A stretch of DNA of 64,000 nucleotides from UBA7445 sp965657865 (GCA_965657865.1 CBFHPQ010000001.1:76791-140790); one strand, 5' to 3'. Numbered from the stretch's first letter, positions 25,356 through 35,110 are shown. Numbers and translations: made by a program. Notes: generated by a model not told the origin, from the sequence alone.

Positions 25356-25973
25356 ATGATTTCATTACATTGGAAGCCTTTATTCGAAGAACTTTTCTAT
25401 AAACTCTTTTTTGGTAGAAACAATTGGAAGTATTTATCGATTGGTATTCTGCTTTCTTTTATTCCTGTTTTAAACATTTTTGCGTTTGGATATCTCTACC
25501 GCCATACTTTTCGTTTCATTCATTTAGGAGAATCTGAATTGGGAGAGTGGAATGATTGGCAAAATTTATTTTATGACGGGCTACGTTTTGCGTTTGTATG
25601 GTTGCTCTATTGGTTGATTCCGTTGGTAGCGATGGTTGGGGTGGGTTATTTCGCGCAAGGCAATGGCTTGGATGCATTTATTCAAATAGGTCTAACAATA
25701 GGAGTTCTTTATTTTAGTGTCGTATTTTGCGTAGCGCTCAACCGAGTACAAGCCCTTCAAAATTTTAAAGTACTCACGAAATTTAGATTGCTTATAAAAT
25801 TAAGCAACAAGCTAGTGTTACCAATGCTGATTCCGTTGCTTGTCTTTTACGGCTTTCATATGATAGTCAAACCGCTCTACGGGGTTTCTTTCTTCTTGGG
25901 GTTTTTAGTGCTTTTGAGCTATAGTGCGATCTCAATGCAAACAATGGCGATCCGCGGCAAGCGTGCGCTCTAG
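25356..25973 (+). CDS. DUF4013-like membrane protein
   Basis: Integral membrane protein of 205 residues with about five hydrophobic helices. The segment SFIPVLNIFAFGYLYRHTFR (about 35-54) is the hallmark I recognise from DUF4013 proteins, repeated in concept by the later glycine-rich helices. It ends IRGKRAL. The function of the family is unknown. It diverges from ispA with 10 bp between start codons and is followed by an exported hypothetical gene on the same strand after 81 bp. Confidence 0.65.
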   Translation: MISLHWKPLFEELFYKLFFGRNNWKYLSIGILLSFIPVLNIFAFGYLYRHTFRFIHLGESELGEWNDWQNLFYDGLRFAFVWLLYWLIPLVAMVGVGYFAQGNGLDAFIQIGLTIGVLYFSVVFCVALNRVQALQNFKVLTKFRLLIKLSNKLVLPMLIPLLVFYGFHMIVKPLYGVSFFLGFLVLLSYSAISMQTMAIRGKRAL

Positions 25974-26054
25974 CTCTGTTTACGGAATCCAAATAACGCA
26001 TGCCCTGCAATTTGGGTTTTTATAAATCTCTTATTAGAGTCCTTTACTCCCTTC

Positions 26055-27230
26055 ATGCTTTTAATTCATCGAAGCTTTTTAATTATTTCGCGAGTCTGTC
26101 TCTTATTAGTTGCGGTCTTTACGGTTGCTCAAGGGAATTCAGATGAGCCGAAGTTGCCAGGTGAAGATTTGTCATATTCGGTAAACACTCATTTTGAAAT
26201 TGTTGGAGAGTCGAAGCAGTCAGTTGCATCGGTGCTGTCACTCTGTGAGCATGTTGTGGATACCTGTGAGCGGTATATAAACGACTTACCCGTGAGCTTT
26301 GCCCAGAAGGTAACGGTTTATTTAGACCCTCATATCGAGGGGAACCCGAATCCCTACACAGTCCGCGTTGAAAGCGGTGGATTCGTTTCCGTGCGTTTTG
26401 ATTGGAATTCAGAATTATCGCTCTCTACCGCTTGCGAAGGTATTACGCATGCGTTTTTAAGCAGGATTCAATTTGGTCGCAATGGACTCGAACTTGCCCG
26501 GACTGTTCGACCTTGGGTGATTCGTGCTTTGGCGACTCGGGCTTATTTCAAATTACGCCAAGCTCATTTGGAGCATTTCAGAGCAACTTACGATATAACA
26601 GATAGCATGCAATTAGGGGACTTGTTGCTTTCAAAAAGCCTGCAAGATCTTAGTTACATCGAGAGTTATTGGTTTTTAAAAGCGCTTGATTTGGAAGGAT
26701 TCAATAGCGGCCAGATCGCTTTTATCATCGACCGGGCACTCAACGAAACCGGGGGTGATTTTTTAGGTGGACTTAAAAAGGTCGTGCTCAATTCAAATGA
26801 TGACTCAGGCATCTACCTTGAGGAATGGTGGGAGGAAAAACTCAAAATACTGATGCAACGGAGTGCTATAACTAAACTTTCAATGGAGGTGTCTTACGCG
26901 CGATTGATTGAATTGAGTCAATTTAATAGCACCCTGAAGCTTGAGTCTGGTACGATAGAAATTAAAGGTATTAAAGATTTGTGGCGCTTCCGATACGAAC
27001 CTGAAGTTCAGGCCATTATCAAAGAGCGACTCAATCGCGCTTCTATGGAGTTGCTTCAGATAAATCCGCTCTACTTTAATGCCACTCAATCCTATGGCTT
27101 GCTCTTGGAAACTTTCATCTATGACGCCGAGAGCATAGAGTTTGCTGCTTTATTGATCGATTATCTCGATGATTTGAATGCTGCTAAAGACCTGCATAAA
27201 TTAACCGAGAAGTCTTTACGGAACTTTTAG
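26055..27230 (+). CDS. Hypothetical exported protein, degenerate peptidase-like
   Basis: I cannot name this 391-residue protein. It has a signal peptide (about 1-27, ending VFTVAQG). The middle resembles the region around the active site of gluzincin-type peptidases: VYLDPHIEGNP, then ITHAFLSRIQFG, then ARTVRPWVIRALATRAYFKL, which parallels the family's LxHEFxH...xPxWLxEGLAxY layout. The HExxH zinc motif and the downstream Glu are not there. The C-terminal half looks helical with repeats. The stop codon overlaps the stop of the convergent transporter gene. Confidence 0.55.
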   Translation: MLLIHRSFLIISRVCLLLVAVFTVAQGNSDEPKLPGEDLSYSVNTHFEIVGESKQSVASVLSLCEHVVDTCERYINDLPVSFAQKVTVYLDPHIEGNPNPYTVRVESGGFVSVRFDWNSELSLSTACEGITHAFLSRIQFGRNGLELARTVRPWVIRALATRAYFKLRQAHLEHFRATYDITDSMQLGDLLLSKSLQDLSYIESYWFLKALDLEGFNSGQIAFIIDRALNETGGDFLGGLKKVVLNSNDDSGIYLEEWWEEKLKILMQRSAITKLSMEVSYARLIELSQFNSTLKLESGTIEIKGIKDLWRFRYEPEVQAIIKERLNRASMELLQINPLYFNATQSYGLLLETFIYDAESIEFAALLIDYLDDLNAAKDLHKLTEKSLRNF

Positions 27231-28843
27231 ATTAGGGTCATTATCAATGCTTTCGCCAGTACAATCATTATCACTAGGGCGATTGGATAGGCTGAAACGT
27301 AACTAACGACAGGCACTTGAGAATCGGTTTTCGAGGTCAGCGCGCCCAAGGCTGGGGTGGAAGTCATGCTTCCGCAAATTCCGCCAAGGGATTGCAAGGG
27401 ATCAAGCTTGAAGAATTTGCGTGCAAACACCCATGCAATTATCAAAGGGAGCAAAGTGACGCAGGCACCAAGAACAAATAGCATGGGTCCGTATTCTTGA
27501 ATTGTTACTACTAAAGACTCGCCACCTCGGATACCCGCATGTGCGAGGAAAAAAACAAGCCCCAGTTCTTGTAATAAAATTCGAGTAGGTCGGGGGATGT
27601 GTCCGACGATATTGCCAACTCTGCCAAAGTGCCCAAGGACAAGAGCAATGACAAGTGGCCCTCCTGCAAGACCAAGGGTGACCGGTGCGCTCCCTGGGAA
27701 TGCGAAAGGGATGATGCTTAGAATGATTCCCAAGCTCAGACCAGCGGATAGAGAGAGCAGATCAGTTGCGTCAATTGCGCTGCTTCGGTGACCCACAAGC
27801 TTTTTAAATGTTTCCAAGTCGTTGGCTTGTCCAACTGCCCGAAGTTGGTCGTTTTTTTCAATAACAGTTTCTGGGTTTGGCACAAAGGTAAGCCCGAGTC
27901 GCGTAATGCGAGTAATTGTGATGCCGAAATTTTTCAAAGGATCGATATCTTTAATTTTTTTACCAGTAATCGAATGATCAGTGACCAGTAGGATTCGACG
28001 TTCATTTTCTGTATCAATTAAGATGGGTTGTTCGCTGCGTTGCCCAAGGTATTCGATTGCCATTTCTGTTTCTTTGGGAAGTCCGACAAGCAAGAGAAGC
28101 TGTCCTTCTGCGTAGACATCGTCATAGCTCAGGGGTTCTAATTGATCGCCTTTGTAAACGCGTGAGATTTGACAAGCTCTAAAGTTTGAAAATGCGGAAT
28201 TCGAGATGGATTTACCGAAAAGATTCGCGTTAGTGACCTCAACAAGAACGTTCACAACGTTATTTTCTGCAGCGTCCTTTGCAGAATATTCCGCATCTAT
28301 AGCCTCAAGATCATACCGTGCTAAGCGAGGGAGAATTTGAACAAAAAGGACCACGCCAATAACTCCAAAAGGATAGGCGATCCCGTAGCCAATACTCACA
28401 GCTGGAGCAGAAATCGCAAAACTTTCGGTGGCCGCCGCTAAGGCGGGCGTGCTTGTGAGCGCACCTGCAAAAATTCCTGCTGCTAGGTCAGAGGGGAGAT
28501 CCATAAGCTTGGAGCCGATCCAAGTCACTAGGCCACCACTCAGGACGATGATGCCCGCAAGTTTTGCGAGGGTTGCGCCTTCTCGAGCAACTGAGGCAAA
28601 GAAACGGCCTCCTGCGCCTATACCGATACAATAGACAAAAAGTACTAAACCCAACACCCCAACTCCCGAGGGAACTGCCAGTCCAAAGTGACCTGCTAAA
28701 AGCGCCATGAAGAGGACAGCCGAACTCCCTAAACGGACTCCTTTGATAGAAATTCTACCAAGGAGCAGCCCTAATGAAATAATCAGAAAAAGGACAATGA
28801 ATGGTTGTTCTTTTAATAAACTGTCTAAGGTGGTTGTATCCAT
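27227..28843 (-). CDS. YidE/YbjL (AspT)-family transporter with RCK_C domains
   Basis: Inner-membrane transporter of 538 residues. Each half has about five helices and the family GFAGALTSTPALAAA-like motif: FAGALTSTPALAAATE (about 128-143) and CGSMTSTPALGALTSK in the C-terminal half. Between them lie two TrkA-C (RCK_C) regulatory domains (about 185-365). These are the features of the aspartate:alanine exchanger and YidE/YbjL families. The substrate is not known here. It starts 7 bp after the ligA stop, so it is probably co-transcribed with ligA, and it ends overlapping the stop of a convergent gene. Confidence 0.85.
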   Translation of the reverse strand: MDTTTLDSLLKEQPFIVLFLIISLGLLLGRISIKGVRLGSSAVLFMALLAGHFGLAVPSGVGVLGLVLFVYCIGIGAGGRFFASVAREGATLAKLAGIIVLSGGLVTWIGSKLMDLPSDLAAGIFAGALTSTPALAAATESFAISAPAVSIGYGIAYPFGVIGVVLFVQILPRLARYDLEAIDAEYSAKDAAENNVVNVLVEVTNANLFGKSISNSAFSNFRACQISRVYKGDQLEPLSYDDVYAEGQLLLLVGLPKETEMAIEYLGQRSEQPILIDTENERRILLVTDHSITGKKIKDIDPLKNFGITITRITRLGLTFVPNPETVIEKNDQLRAVGQANDLETFKKLVGHRSSAIDATDLLSLSAGLSLGIILSIIPFAFPGSAPVTLGLAGGPLVIALVLGHFGRVGNIVGHIPRPTRILLQELGLVFFLAHAGIRGGESLVVTIQEYGPMLFVLGACVTLLPLIIAWVFARKFFKLDPLQSLGGICGSMTSTPALGALTSKTDSQVPVVSYVSAYPIALVIMIVLAKALIMTLI

Positions 28844-28850
28844 TATTTGG

Positions 28851-30848
28851 TTATTCAGCTACAAGCTTCAAGAAAGCTGCTTCGTCGAGAACTGTGATGC
28901 CTAAGGATTCGGCTTTTGTTAATTTGGAACCTGCGGACTCTCCAGCGAGCAGGAAGTTCGTTTTGGAACTTACGCTTGAGCTTGTTCTCCCGCCTGCAGA
29001 TTCGATCATTTTAGTTGCTTCAGATCGTCCCAAAGTTGGAAGCGTGCCGGTTAAAACAACAATCTTTCCGCTTAAGGGACCTTCATTAGTAGTTAAATCA
29101 TTTTGAGAAACGAAATTCAATCCAGAATCTCGAAGGCGAGTAATGAGCGCTTGGTTTTTTGAATTTGCAAACCAGTTGAGTAGGCTCTCAGCCATAATGC
29201 CACCGATGCCTTCGATACTTTCAAGCCTTGCGGCATCCGCATATGCAAGCGCATCTAAGGAACCTAATTCGTGTGCCAAATCTTTTGCAGATTGTTTCCC
29301 AACGTTCGGAATACCTAATCCATGAATTAACTGCCACAAAGGACGTGATTTGCTAGCCTCTAAGGCCTGCAACAAATTGTCTGCCGATTTTTCTGCAAAT
29401 TTGTCGAGTTCTAGAAGCTGATCTTTTCTCAAATGGTACAAGTCTGCGGCGTCAGCTATTAATCCTTTAGCTACGAGTTGTTCCACCACCGCAGATCCCA
29501 AATTTTCAATATCCATACAGACACGGCTTGCAAAGTGACGGATCGCACGACTTTGACGCATTGGATTATCCAGCTCAATGATCCGCCATGCTGCATCGCC
29601 ATCTTGTCGGACCGCATTTATTTCAAGTGCCTCTAGTTCTTTTTCAAAATTGAAGGGCTGACTATCGCCAGGTCGTTTATCTAAATTGACCGATAAAACT
29701 TGTGGGATGATTTCGCCTGCCTTTTGAACTAAGACGGTGTCGCCAGGGCGTATATCTTTACGAAGGATCTCATCTTCATTGTGAAGGGTGGCGCGCGCAA
29801 CACTTGTTCCGGCAAGTTGCACGGGTTCAAGGATTGCAACAGGGGTAACGACTCCAGTTCTTCCGATTTGCATTTCAATTCGCTTCAAAAGAGTCTCAGC
29901 TCGTTCCGCTTCGAATTTGTATGCGATTGCCCATCGAGGCGCTTTTGAGGTAAAGCCCGCTTCCGCCTGCATTTTAAAATCATCGAGTTTGATGACCGCT
30001 CCATCGGTGGGGTAGGCAAACTCTTTTCGTATGGCATCAAGTTCTTCAACAGCATCCCAGGTCTTTTCGATTCCCTCGCAAATCCAATATTTTTCAAGAA
30101 CGGCAAAGTTCCATTGTTTAAGCTTTTTTTGAATTCCGTTTTGTGAATCGAAATAATTTGTGGGCTCACATGCGCCCAAGCCATAGAGAACAATTTCTAA
30201 TTGCCGCGAACGCGCTTCCTTAGGATCGAGTAGTTTAATTGTGCCAGCTGCTAGATTTCGAGGGTTTGCATAGAGGCTTTGGTCTTGAGCAAGTCGTTCA
30301 TCGTTGATGCGCTCAAACTCACAGTGCTGCATATATATTTCGCCTCGGATTTCAATGAACCGAGGTGCATCTTCCAAGTTTTTGGGCAGAGATTTTAGGT
30401 GTAGGATATTTTGAGTGATGTCATCGCCCTCGGTTCCGTTGCCACGTGTCACCGCACGGACGAATCGACCATCTTCATAGGTGAGGCTCACTGCTACGCC
30501 ATCAATTTTGGGTTCGATGAGGTAATTTAATTGTGCGCCAAGGAATCGTTTCTCAAGCCGTTTTCCAAATGCGATTAGGGCGTCTCTGTCGTAGGTGTTG
30601 TCGAGACTGAGCATCGGCTTTTTGTGTACATAACTTTTGAAGCCATCTGAGCGATCATCACCCACCGATTGAGTCGGGGAGTCTTCCAGTGCAAGATCTG
30701 GGTAAGCGAGTTCTAAGTTTGTGAGGCGTTGCTTGAGTCGATCGTAAGCTTGATCGTCAATAGAGGGCTGAGCCTCTTTGTAGTAGCGCAAGTCATGCGC
30801 AGCAATTTCAGCACGGAGCTGCTTTATTTCCAAGATAGGGTCTGACAT
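28851..30848 (-). CDS. ligA: NAD-dependent DNA ligase
   Basis: Seals nicks in replication and repair using NAD+. The 665 residues have all domains in order. Domain Ia is at the N-terminus (RAEIAAHDLRYYKEAQPSI). The nucleotidyl-transferase domain has the adenylated Lys in EPKIDGVAVSL (about 114), and is followed by an OB fold, the Zn finger, HhH repeats (GIPNVGKQSA) and a BRCT domain at the C-terminus. The finger region reads FASRVCMDIENLGSA; I see only one Cys there and not the usual four. ATG 30848 is preferred to an upstream TTG. Confidence 0.95.
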   Translation of the reverse strand: MSDPILEIKQLRAEIAAHDLRYYKEAQPSIDDQAYDRLKQRLTNLELAYPDLALEDSPTQSVGDDRSDGFKSYVHKKPMLSLDNTYDRDALIAFGKRLEKRFLGAQLNYLIEPKIDGVAVSLTYEDGRFVRAVTRGNGTEGDDITQNILHLKSLPKNLEDAPRFIEIRGEIYMQHCEFERINDERLAQDQSLYANPRNLAAGTIKLLDPKEARSRQLEIVLYGLGACEPTNYFDSQNGIQKKLKQWNFAVLEKYWICEGIEKTWDAVEELDAIRKEFAYPTDGAVIKLDDFKMQAEAGFTSKAPRWAIAYKFEAERAETLLKRIEMQIGRTGVVTPVAILEPVQLAGTSVARATLHNEDEILRKDIRPGDTVLVQKAGEIIPQVLSVNLDKRPGDSQPFNFEKELEALEINAVRQDGDAAWRIIELDNPMRQSRAIRHFASRVCMDIENLGSAVVEQLVAKGLIADAADLYHLRKDQLLELDKFAEKSADNLLQALEASKSRPLWQLIHGLGIPNVGKQSAKDLAHELGSLDALAYADAARLESIEGIGGIMAESLLNWFANSKNQALITRLRDSGLNFVSQNDLTTNEGPLSGKIVVLTGTLPTLGRSEATKMIESAGGRTSSSVSSKTNFLLAGESAGSKLTKAESLGITVLDEAAFLKLVAE

Positions 30849-30942
30849 GACTCCATTCAAAGTGCTATCGCGCGAGAATCAACGTGAATGCGATAAATAA
30901 TTGAAGTTGTGTAAAACCTTGATGTAAACGAATGCCATACAT

Positions 30943-31023
<81 letters not shown>

Positions 31024-31151
31024 ATCATGGAAAGCTGAAAACCTACGCGGTAGCAGGGTTCCTGCAAGTTTTTTTATGAAAAAACTTATTTTACAAAGCA
31101 GGACGAAAGAAACCGTTTGCCCAAAGCAGAATGTGAGCTCAATTTAGGAAA

Positions 31152-32054
31152 ATGGAATTACCGTTTAAAATGTCGCATCAGGCACTGCTCTCAATCGAAA
31201 ACCTTCCGTTTAAACATTTAGCTTCAGGGAAGGTTCGTGAAATATATGACATGGGCGATGCTTTACTCATGATCGCGACGGATCGGGTCTCTGCGTTTGA
31301 TGTCATCATGAAGGAGGGTTTAGCGGGTAAGGGAATTCTTTTGACTCAGATTAGCCTGTATTGGTTTGAGGAGGCTCAAAAACTTATGCCCCATCATTTG
31401 GTGGATAACCACGCAGAACGAATTGAAGCGCTCCGTAAGGAATTTCCAGATTTAGCGGATCGTAGTATGATCGTTAAAAAATTGAATCCGCTTCCGATCG
31501 AAGCGGTAGTGCGGGGATATTTAGCAGGTTCGGGTTGGCAGAGCTATCGCGAAGCAGGGACTTTATTCGAATATCAGCTGGAACCTGGGTTATTGGAAAG
31601 CTCTGAGCTTCCAGAGCCGCTTTTTACACCCACTACAAAGGCCGCTAGCGGACATGACATGCCGATAGATTGCGCGGATGCTGCTCAATTAATTGGCGCT
31701 GAATTATTTGAGAAAGTTCAAAGTATGAGCCTTGAGCTCTACAAGATGGGTGCATTGCTTGCAAACGAGGCAGGCATTCTTCTTGCAGATACAAAATTCG
31801 AATTTGGGACTGATGCAGCAGGCAATCTCTTTCTCATCGATGAAGTACTGACTCCGGATTCTTCGCGATACTGGCCCTTGGATAGCTATACGCCCGGCCA
31901 TGCTCAGCCTTCTTATGATAAGCAATTTGTTCGCGATTATTTAGAGAGCTTGGAATGGGATAAAACACCTCCACCACCCACCTTACCCGATTCTGTGCTC
32001 GAGGGCACTTTGGGGCGTTATCTTGAAGCGTACCAACGCTTGGTAAAACGCTGA
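31152..32054 (+). CDS. purC: SAICAR synthase
   Basis: Joins CAIR and aspartate to make SAICAR in purine synthesis. The 300 residues match the longer, eukaryote-like/Bacteroidetes-like class of PurC (bacterial short form about 240). LASGKVREIYDMGDALLMIATDRVSAFD at the N-terminus has the Lys-Val-Arg substrate site. PIEAVVRGYLAGSGW, KLNPLPIEA and LFLIDEVLTPDSSRYWP are all canonical. ATG 31152 has AGGA five bases upstream. A divergent tRNA-Glu is upstream; a metallophosphoesterase follows after 26 bp. Confidence 0.95.
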   Translation: MELPFKMSHQALLSIENLPFKHLASGKVREIYDMGDALLMIATDRVSAFDVIMKEGLAGKGILLTQISLYWFEEAQKLMPHHLVDNHAERIEALRKEFPDLADRSMIVKKLNPLPIEAVVRGYLAGSGWQSYREAGTLFEYQLEPGLLESSELPEPLFTPTTKAASGHDMPIDCADAAQLIGAELFEKVQSMSLELYKMGALLANEAGILLADTKFEFGTDAAGNLFLIDEVLTPDSSRYWPLDSYTPGHAQPSYDKQFVRDYLESLEWDKTPPPPTLPDSVLEGTLGRYLEAYQRLVKR

Positions 32055-32080
32055 CTCCTTTTTAAAAAGAGCTTTTTGAG

Positions 32081-33199
32081 ATGCCGATTTTTAGTCAACC
32101 GAGAGTTCAAGCCGACCTGATCTTATCTCGGAAGAGGGGTATCTTATTTAAAGGTATTATTTTGCCCACCAGTGCGCTTATCTTATGCGCGCTCATTGTG
32201 AATTATGGTTATGTTCGAGCCGGAATGCTTAAGCCTGATTTTGCAATTATCCACAAAGCTTACGATTTCAACTTTCAGCTATTGCCTTTGATGTCTGCGG
32301 TTTTGGCGTTCCTCTTTTGTTTGCCTTCAATTTTTAAGCAGACTCGCTACATGTGGTCGGTTGCATGGTTTTTATTCATCAGTCTAGACCTGTTAGCACT
32401 CCGTTATTACGTAAGTCACGTTGAACCTGAGAAACTGGTTCTCAAAGAAGTTGAGATTTTGACACCAAAATTGAGTCAGCCGATTCGGATTCTACATGTT
32501 TCAGATATTCAAGCTGGAGCGGTCACTGCTTATGAGACGGAGATATTTTCAAAGATAAAAAGTTTAGACCCCGATATAATTATAAATACGGGAGATTTTC
32601 TTCAGGTCGTACCACCTGCGAACTTTAAAACTGAGTTTCCTAAATTATTGAAACTTATTAAAAACGTGAATCCACGTTATGGAAGCTACGGAGTATTTGG
32701 TGATACCGACTTAGATTTATACCGTTTATCGCTTGAAGATCTCGCACCATTAAAGCTTTTATCCTCACGCACTGAAGTCATTCAAACTGAGGGTGGTGTT
32801 ATTAGTTTGTATGGGCTCAGTTTATATAAATCTAAAAACGGTGAATGGGCTCAACGTGGAATAAAAGATTGGCTGGATCAAACCCCGACCAAAGCGTTTC
32901 GGGTTATTATGGGGCATGCGCCCGATTACGCACTGAACCTCAAGGACGCTCCTGTTGATTTGTGCTTAGCAGGGCACACGCACGGTGGACAAATTCGCAT
33001 TCCATTAATTGGTCCTTTAGTGATTGATAGTACGGTTCCGAATGAATGGTCGAGCGGAATGCACCGTATTGGCATACCGTTACTTAACGTGTCTGCGGGC
33101 GCGGGATCGAATCGGTTTCGAGGCTTGCCGCGAATGCGTTTTAATTGTCCAACAGAAATGACTTTAATTACACTGATCCCAGATAAGCGATTGCATTGA
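32081..33199 (+). CDS. Membrane-anchored calcineurin-like metallophosphoesterase
   Basis: A 372-residue protein with about three N-terminal transmembrane helices (about 23-41, 66-84, 92-110) and a C-terminal phosphoesterase domain. Family motifs are altered: VSDIQ (142-144) stands where DxH is usual, NTGDFL (169-174) matches the GDxxD block, GDTD (207-210) replaces GNHD, and GHAPD (about 284) and AGHTHGG (about 303) are intact. Relatives such as YkoQ/YaeI-type proteins hydrolyse UDP-diacylglucosamine or similar lipids; with changed ligands the substrate is uncertain. It follows purC on the same strand. Confidence 0.75.
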   Translation: MPIFSQPRVQADLILSRKRGILFKGIILPTSALILCALIVNYGYVRAGMLKPDFAIIHKAYDFNFQLLPLMSAVLAFLFCLPSIFKQTRYMWSVAWFLFISLDLLALRYYVSHVEPEKLVLKEVEILTPKLSQPIRILHVSDIQAGAVTAYETEIFSKIKSLDPDIIINTGDFLQVVPPANFKTEFPKLLKLIKNVNPRYGSYGVFGDTDLDLYRLSLEDLAPLKLLSSRTEVIQTEGGVISLYGLSLYKSKNGEWAQRGIKDWLDQTPTKAFRVIMGHAPDYALNLKDAPVDLCLAGHTHGGQIRIPLIGPLVIDSTVPNEWSSGMHRIGIPLLNVSAGAGSNRFRGLPRMRFNCPTEMTLITLIPDKRLH

Positions 33200-33285
33200 T
33201 TTAAAAGATAATCGTGCCTAATATAGCCAATCCGATAATTATTAAGAATATGCACAAGCTGAATTTTTCCTCAGGCGTTAATCTC

Positions 33286-33870
33286 ATGAAAACACACAAT
33301 AAATGGTTAAAGGAATTTATCACTACTATAATATTTTCGTATCTGATCTTTAGCAGTATTGGCTGTAAAACAACGGAGCAGTTGCCTGGGGATTTCGTTC
33401 AGAATACTCACTTTAATACCTTACAGAGTTATCAATTGGGGAGCATTGAAACCACAGGTATTGACTGGACTGAGCGCACGAAGGCGACCGTGACTACTCT
33501 TTCAAATTCTACCCTGCACCAAATGCTACAAGCGAAGGGTTTTGATTCAAAAGATTCAAATGCCGACTTTAGTGTCCGTGTAATTTGGCATAAACGTATC
33601 CGTCTCCGCAGTGAACCAGATCATCTGAAAGTTGAAGTTGAAGGGCAGCCTCAATCTATAATGCATACGATTCGACCCAAAATAATGGTAAGTGTATCGG
33701 TAGAACTAGTGAATCTTGCCAAAGAAACCGTGTTTTGGAAATCAGAGTTAAAAGATAACTTTGAAATATTGGAGCTAAAAGATTCGCTTGTAATCGAGGT
33801 ACTTGAGAAATGCCTCAAAAAGTTTCCTGAGAGAATTCAAATAGATCCAAGTTTAAAATCGTTCCGCTAG
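33286..33870 (+). CDS. Outer-membrane-type lipoprotein (DUF4136-like)
   Basis: Lipoprotein of 194 residues from ATG 33286. The signal ends in lipobox FSSIGC with Cys27 as the lipidated residue. The mature part starts KTTEQLPGDF and has F..LQSYQLGSIETTGIDW, then FSVRVIWHKRIRLR, then an amphipathic region. The pattern FxxYxtYxW ... DF.V.. resembles DUF4136 proteins, whose function is unknown. I am not sure of the family. The frame stays open upstream to 33214. Its stop codon shares CTAG with the stop of the MenH-like gene on the other strand. Confidence 0.6.
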   Translation: MKTHNKWLKEFITTIIFSYLIFSSIGCKTTEQLPGDFVQNTHFNTLQSYQLGSIETTGIDWTERTKATVTTLSNSTLHQMLQAKGFDSKDSNADFSVRVIWHKRIRLRSEPDHLKVEVEGQPQSIMHTIRPKIMVSVSVELVNLAKETVFWKSELKDNFEILELKDSLVIEVLEKCLKKFPERIQIDPSLKSFR

Positions 33871-34646
33871 CCTAAGGCGTCAGCGATAAATGCTTTAATT
33901 GCTAGGGCGGCTTTTTCAGGCGCCTCCAAATGTGGCATGTGACTGACTCCCTTAATCTGAATGTGTTTTGAGTTCGGCAAGGACGAATCCATCCGTTTTC
34001 CAATTTCAGTATACTTTTGATCGGACGATCCAGTGATCACAAGGGTGGGCAATTTAAGAGTCTCTAGTTGGAGCCAAAGATTTGGAGCGGTTCCTTGTCC
34101 GAAATATTTTAGATTATTCGCCAATCCTTCCTTTGGGTGTCGCAGTCGATTTGCTTGCATCTTTTCATACCAATCTGGGCGAATTAATTTCTGTGGATAA
34201 ATCAACGCTTGTTCCTGCCATTTTGAGATAAACGCCTCGGTGCCTTCTTTCAGAATATCTTCAGCGAGCTTAATATCCGCTTGCCTCCGTTGTTCGCGGT
34301 CAAGCTCTGCTTCAACACCAGGATTTGCGCTGATCAAAATAAGCGCGTCCCATGCGTTCGGATAGGTGCACGCATGTTGTAGGGCAGCACGTGCACCCAT
34401 AGAATAGCCCAACAAAATCCGCTTGCTGAACGTATCGGCCTCGCAAATAACGCGTTCACTTTCGATGAAATCAATGAAGGCGTCCGCGTTGCATGAACGG
34501 TGCGCACTCGCTCCATGTCCTGGCAAATCGGGACGCACCCAATGGATCGAATTTGATAATCCTGCAAGTTGCGAAAAAGCAGAGAAATCCTCTCCGCAAC
34601 CCGTAAAGCCATGAAGCGCTAGCAGGACTGTGTCTTTATCCAACAA
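33867..34646 (-). CDS. Alpha/beta-hydrolase, MenH-like
   Basis: Hydrolase fold of 259 residues. ALHGFTGCGEDF (about 10-21) is the oxyanion site and GYSMGARAALQ (about 79-89) holds the nucleophile Ser. LILISANPGVE, VITGSSDQKY and the final GVSHMPHLEAPE (His) complete the triad. These segments match MenH (SHCHC synthase) best, but no other menaquinone gene is nearby, so a general esterase is also possible. It starts at TTG 34646, overlapping the end of the cyclophilin gene by 11 bases, so translation is probably coupled. Confidence 0.75.
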   Translation of the reverse strand: MLDKDTVLLALHGFTGCGEDFSAFSQLAGLSNSIHWVRPDLPGHGASAHRSCNADAFIDFIESERVICEADTFSKRILLGYSMGARAALQHACTYPNAWDALILISANPGVEAELDREQRRQADIKLAEDILKEGTEAFISKWQEQALIYPQKLIRPDWYEKMQANRLRHPKEGLANNLKYFGQGTAPNLWLQLETLKLPTLVITGSSDQKYTEIGKRMDSSLPNSKHIQIKGVSHMPHLEAPEKAALAIKAFIADALG

Positions 34647-35106
34647 CCTCTGCCTTAATGATTTTTTGTTCCGTAAGTGGACGGTCGCCAGGGCCTTTTT
34701 CTACGGCTTCAAGTTTCTTAACAATGTCCATGCCTTCGGTGACTTCGCCAAAGATCGTATGGCGCATGTGGAGCCAAGTTGTAGGAATAGTTGTTATAAA
34801 GAACTGACTTCCATTGGTTCCGGGACCCGCGTTTGCCATCGCAAGGAGGCCAGGTTTATCAAATTTAAGATCAGCGTGGCATTCGTCTTCAAAATTGCTG
34901 CCCCAGATGGATTCGCCACCCATTCCAGTACCAGTTGGGTCACCGCCTTGAATCATAAAATCTGAAATAATTCGATGGAAAATCAAACCGTTATAATAAC
35001 CATTCTTAATATGGGTGGTAAAATTTTCACAGGTTTTTGGAGCTTTTTCATCAAAAAGTTCAAATTCAATAGTTCCCTGGGTCGTTTCGAGAATTACTTT
35101 AGACAT
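34636..35106 (-). CDS. Cyclophilin-type peptidyl-prolyl cis-trans isomerase
   Basis: Cytoplasmic PPIase of 156 residues with no signal peptide. The active-site motif is FHRIISDFMIQGGDPTGTG (about 43-61, Arg45 the catalytic residue), with NGSQFFIT (about 98-105) and the ligand-binding Trp/His near TWLHMRHTIFGEV. It is the third gene in the hemC-cobA/hemD run, spaced 4 bp after cobA/hemD, and overlaps the MenH-like start. Confidence 0.93.
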   Translation of the reverse strand: MSKVILETTQGTIEFELFDEKAPKTCENFTTHIKNGYYNGLIFHRIISDFMIQGGDPTGTGMGGESIWGSNFEDECHADLKFDKPGLLAMANAGPGTNGSQFFITTIPTTWLHMRHTIFGEVTEGMDIVKKLEAVEKGPGDRPLTEQKIIKAEVVG

Positions 35107-35110
35107 AATT

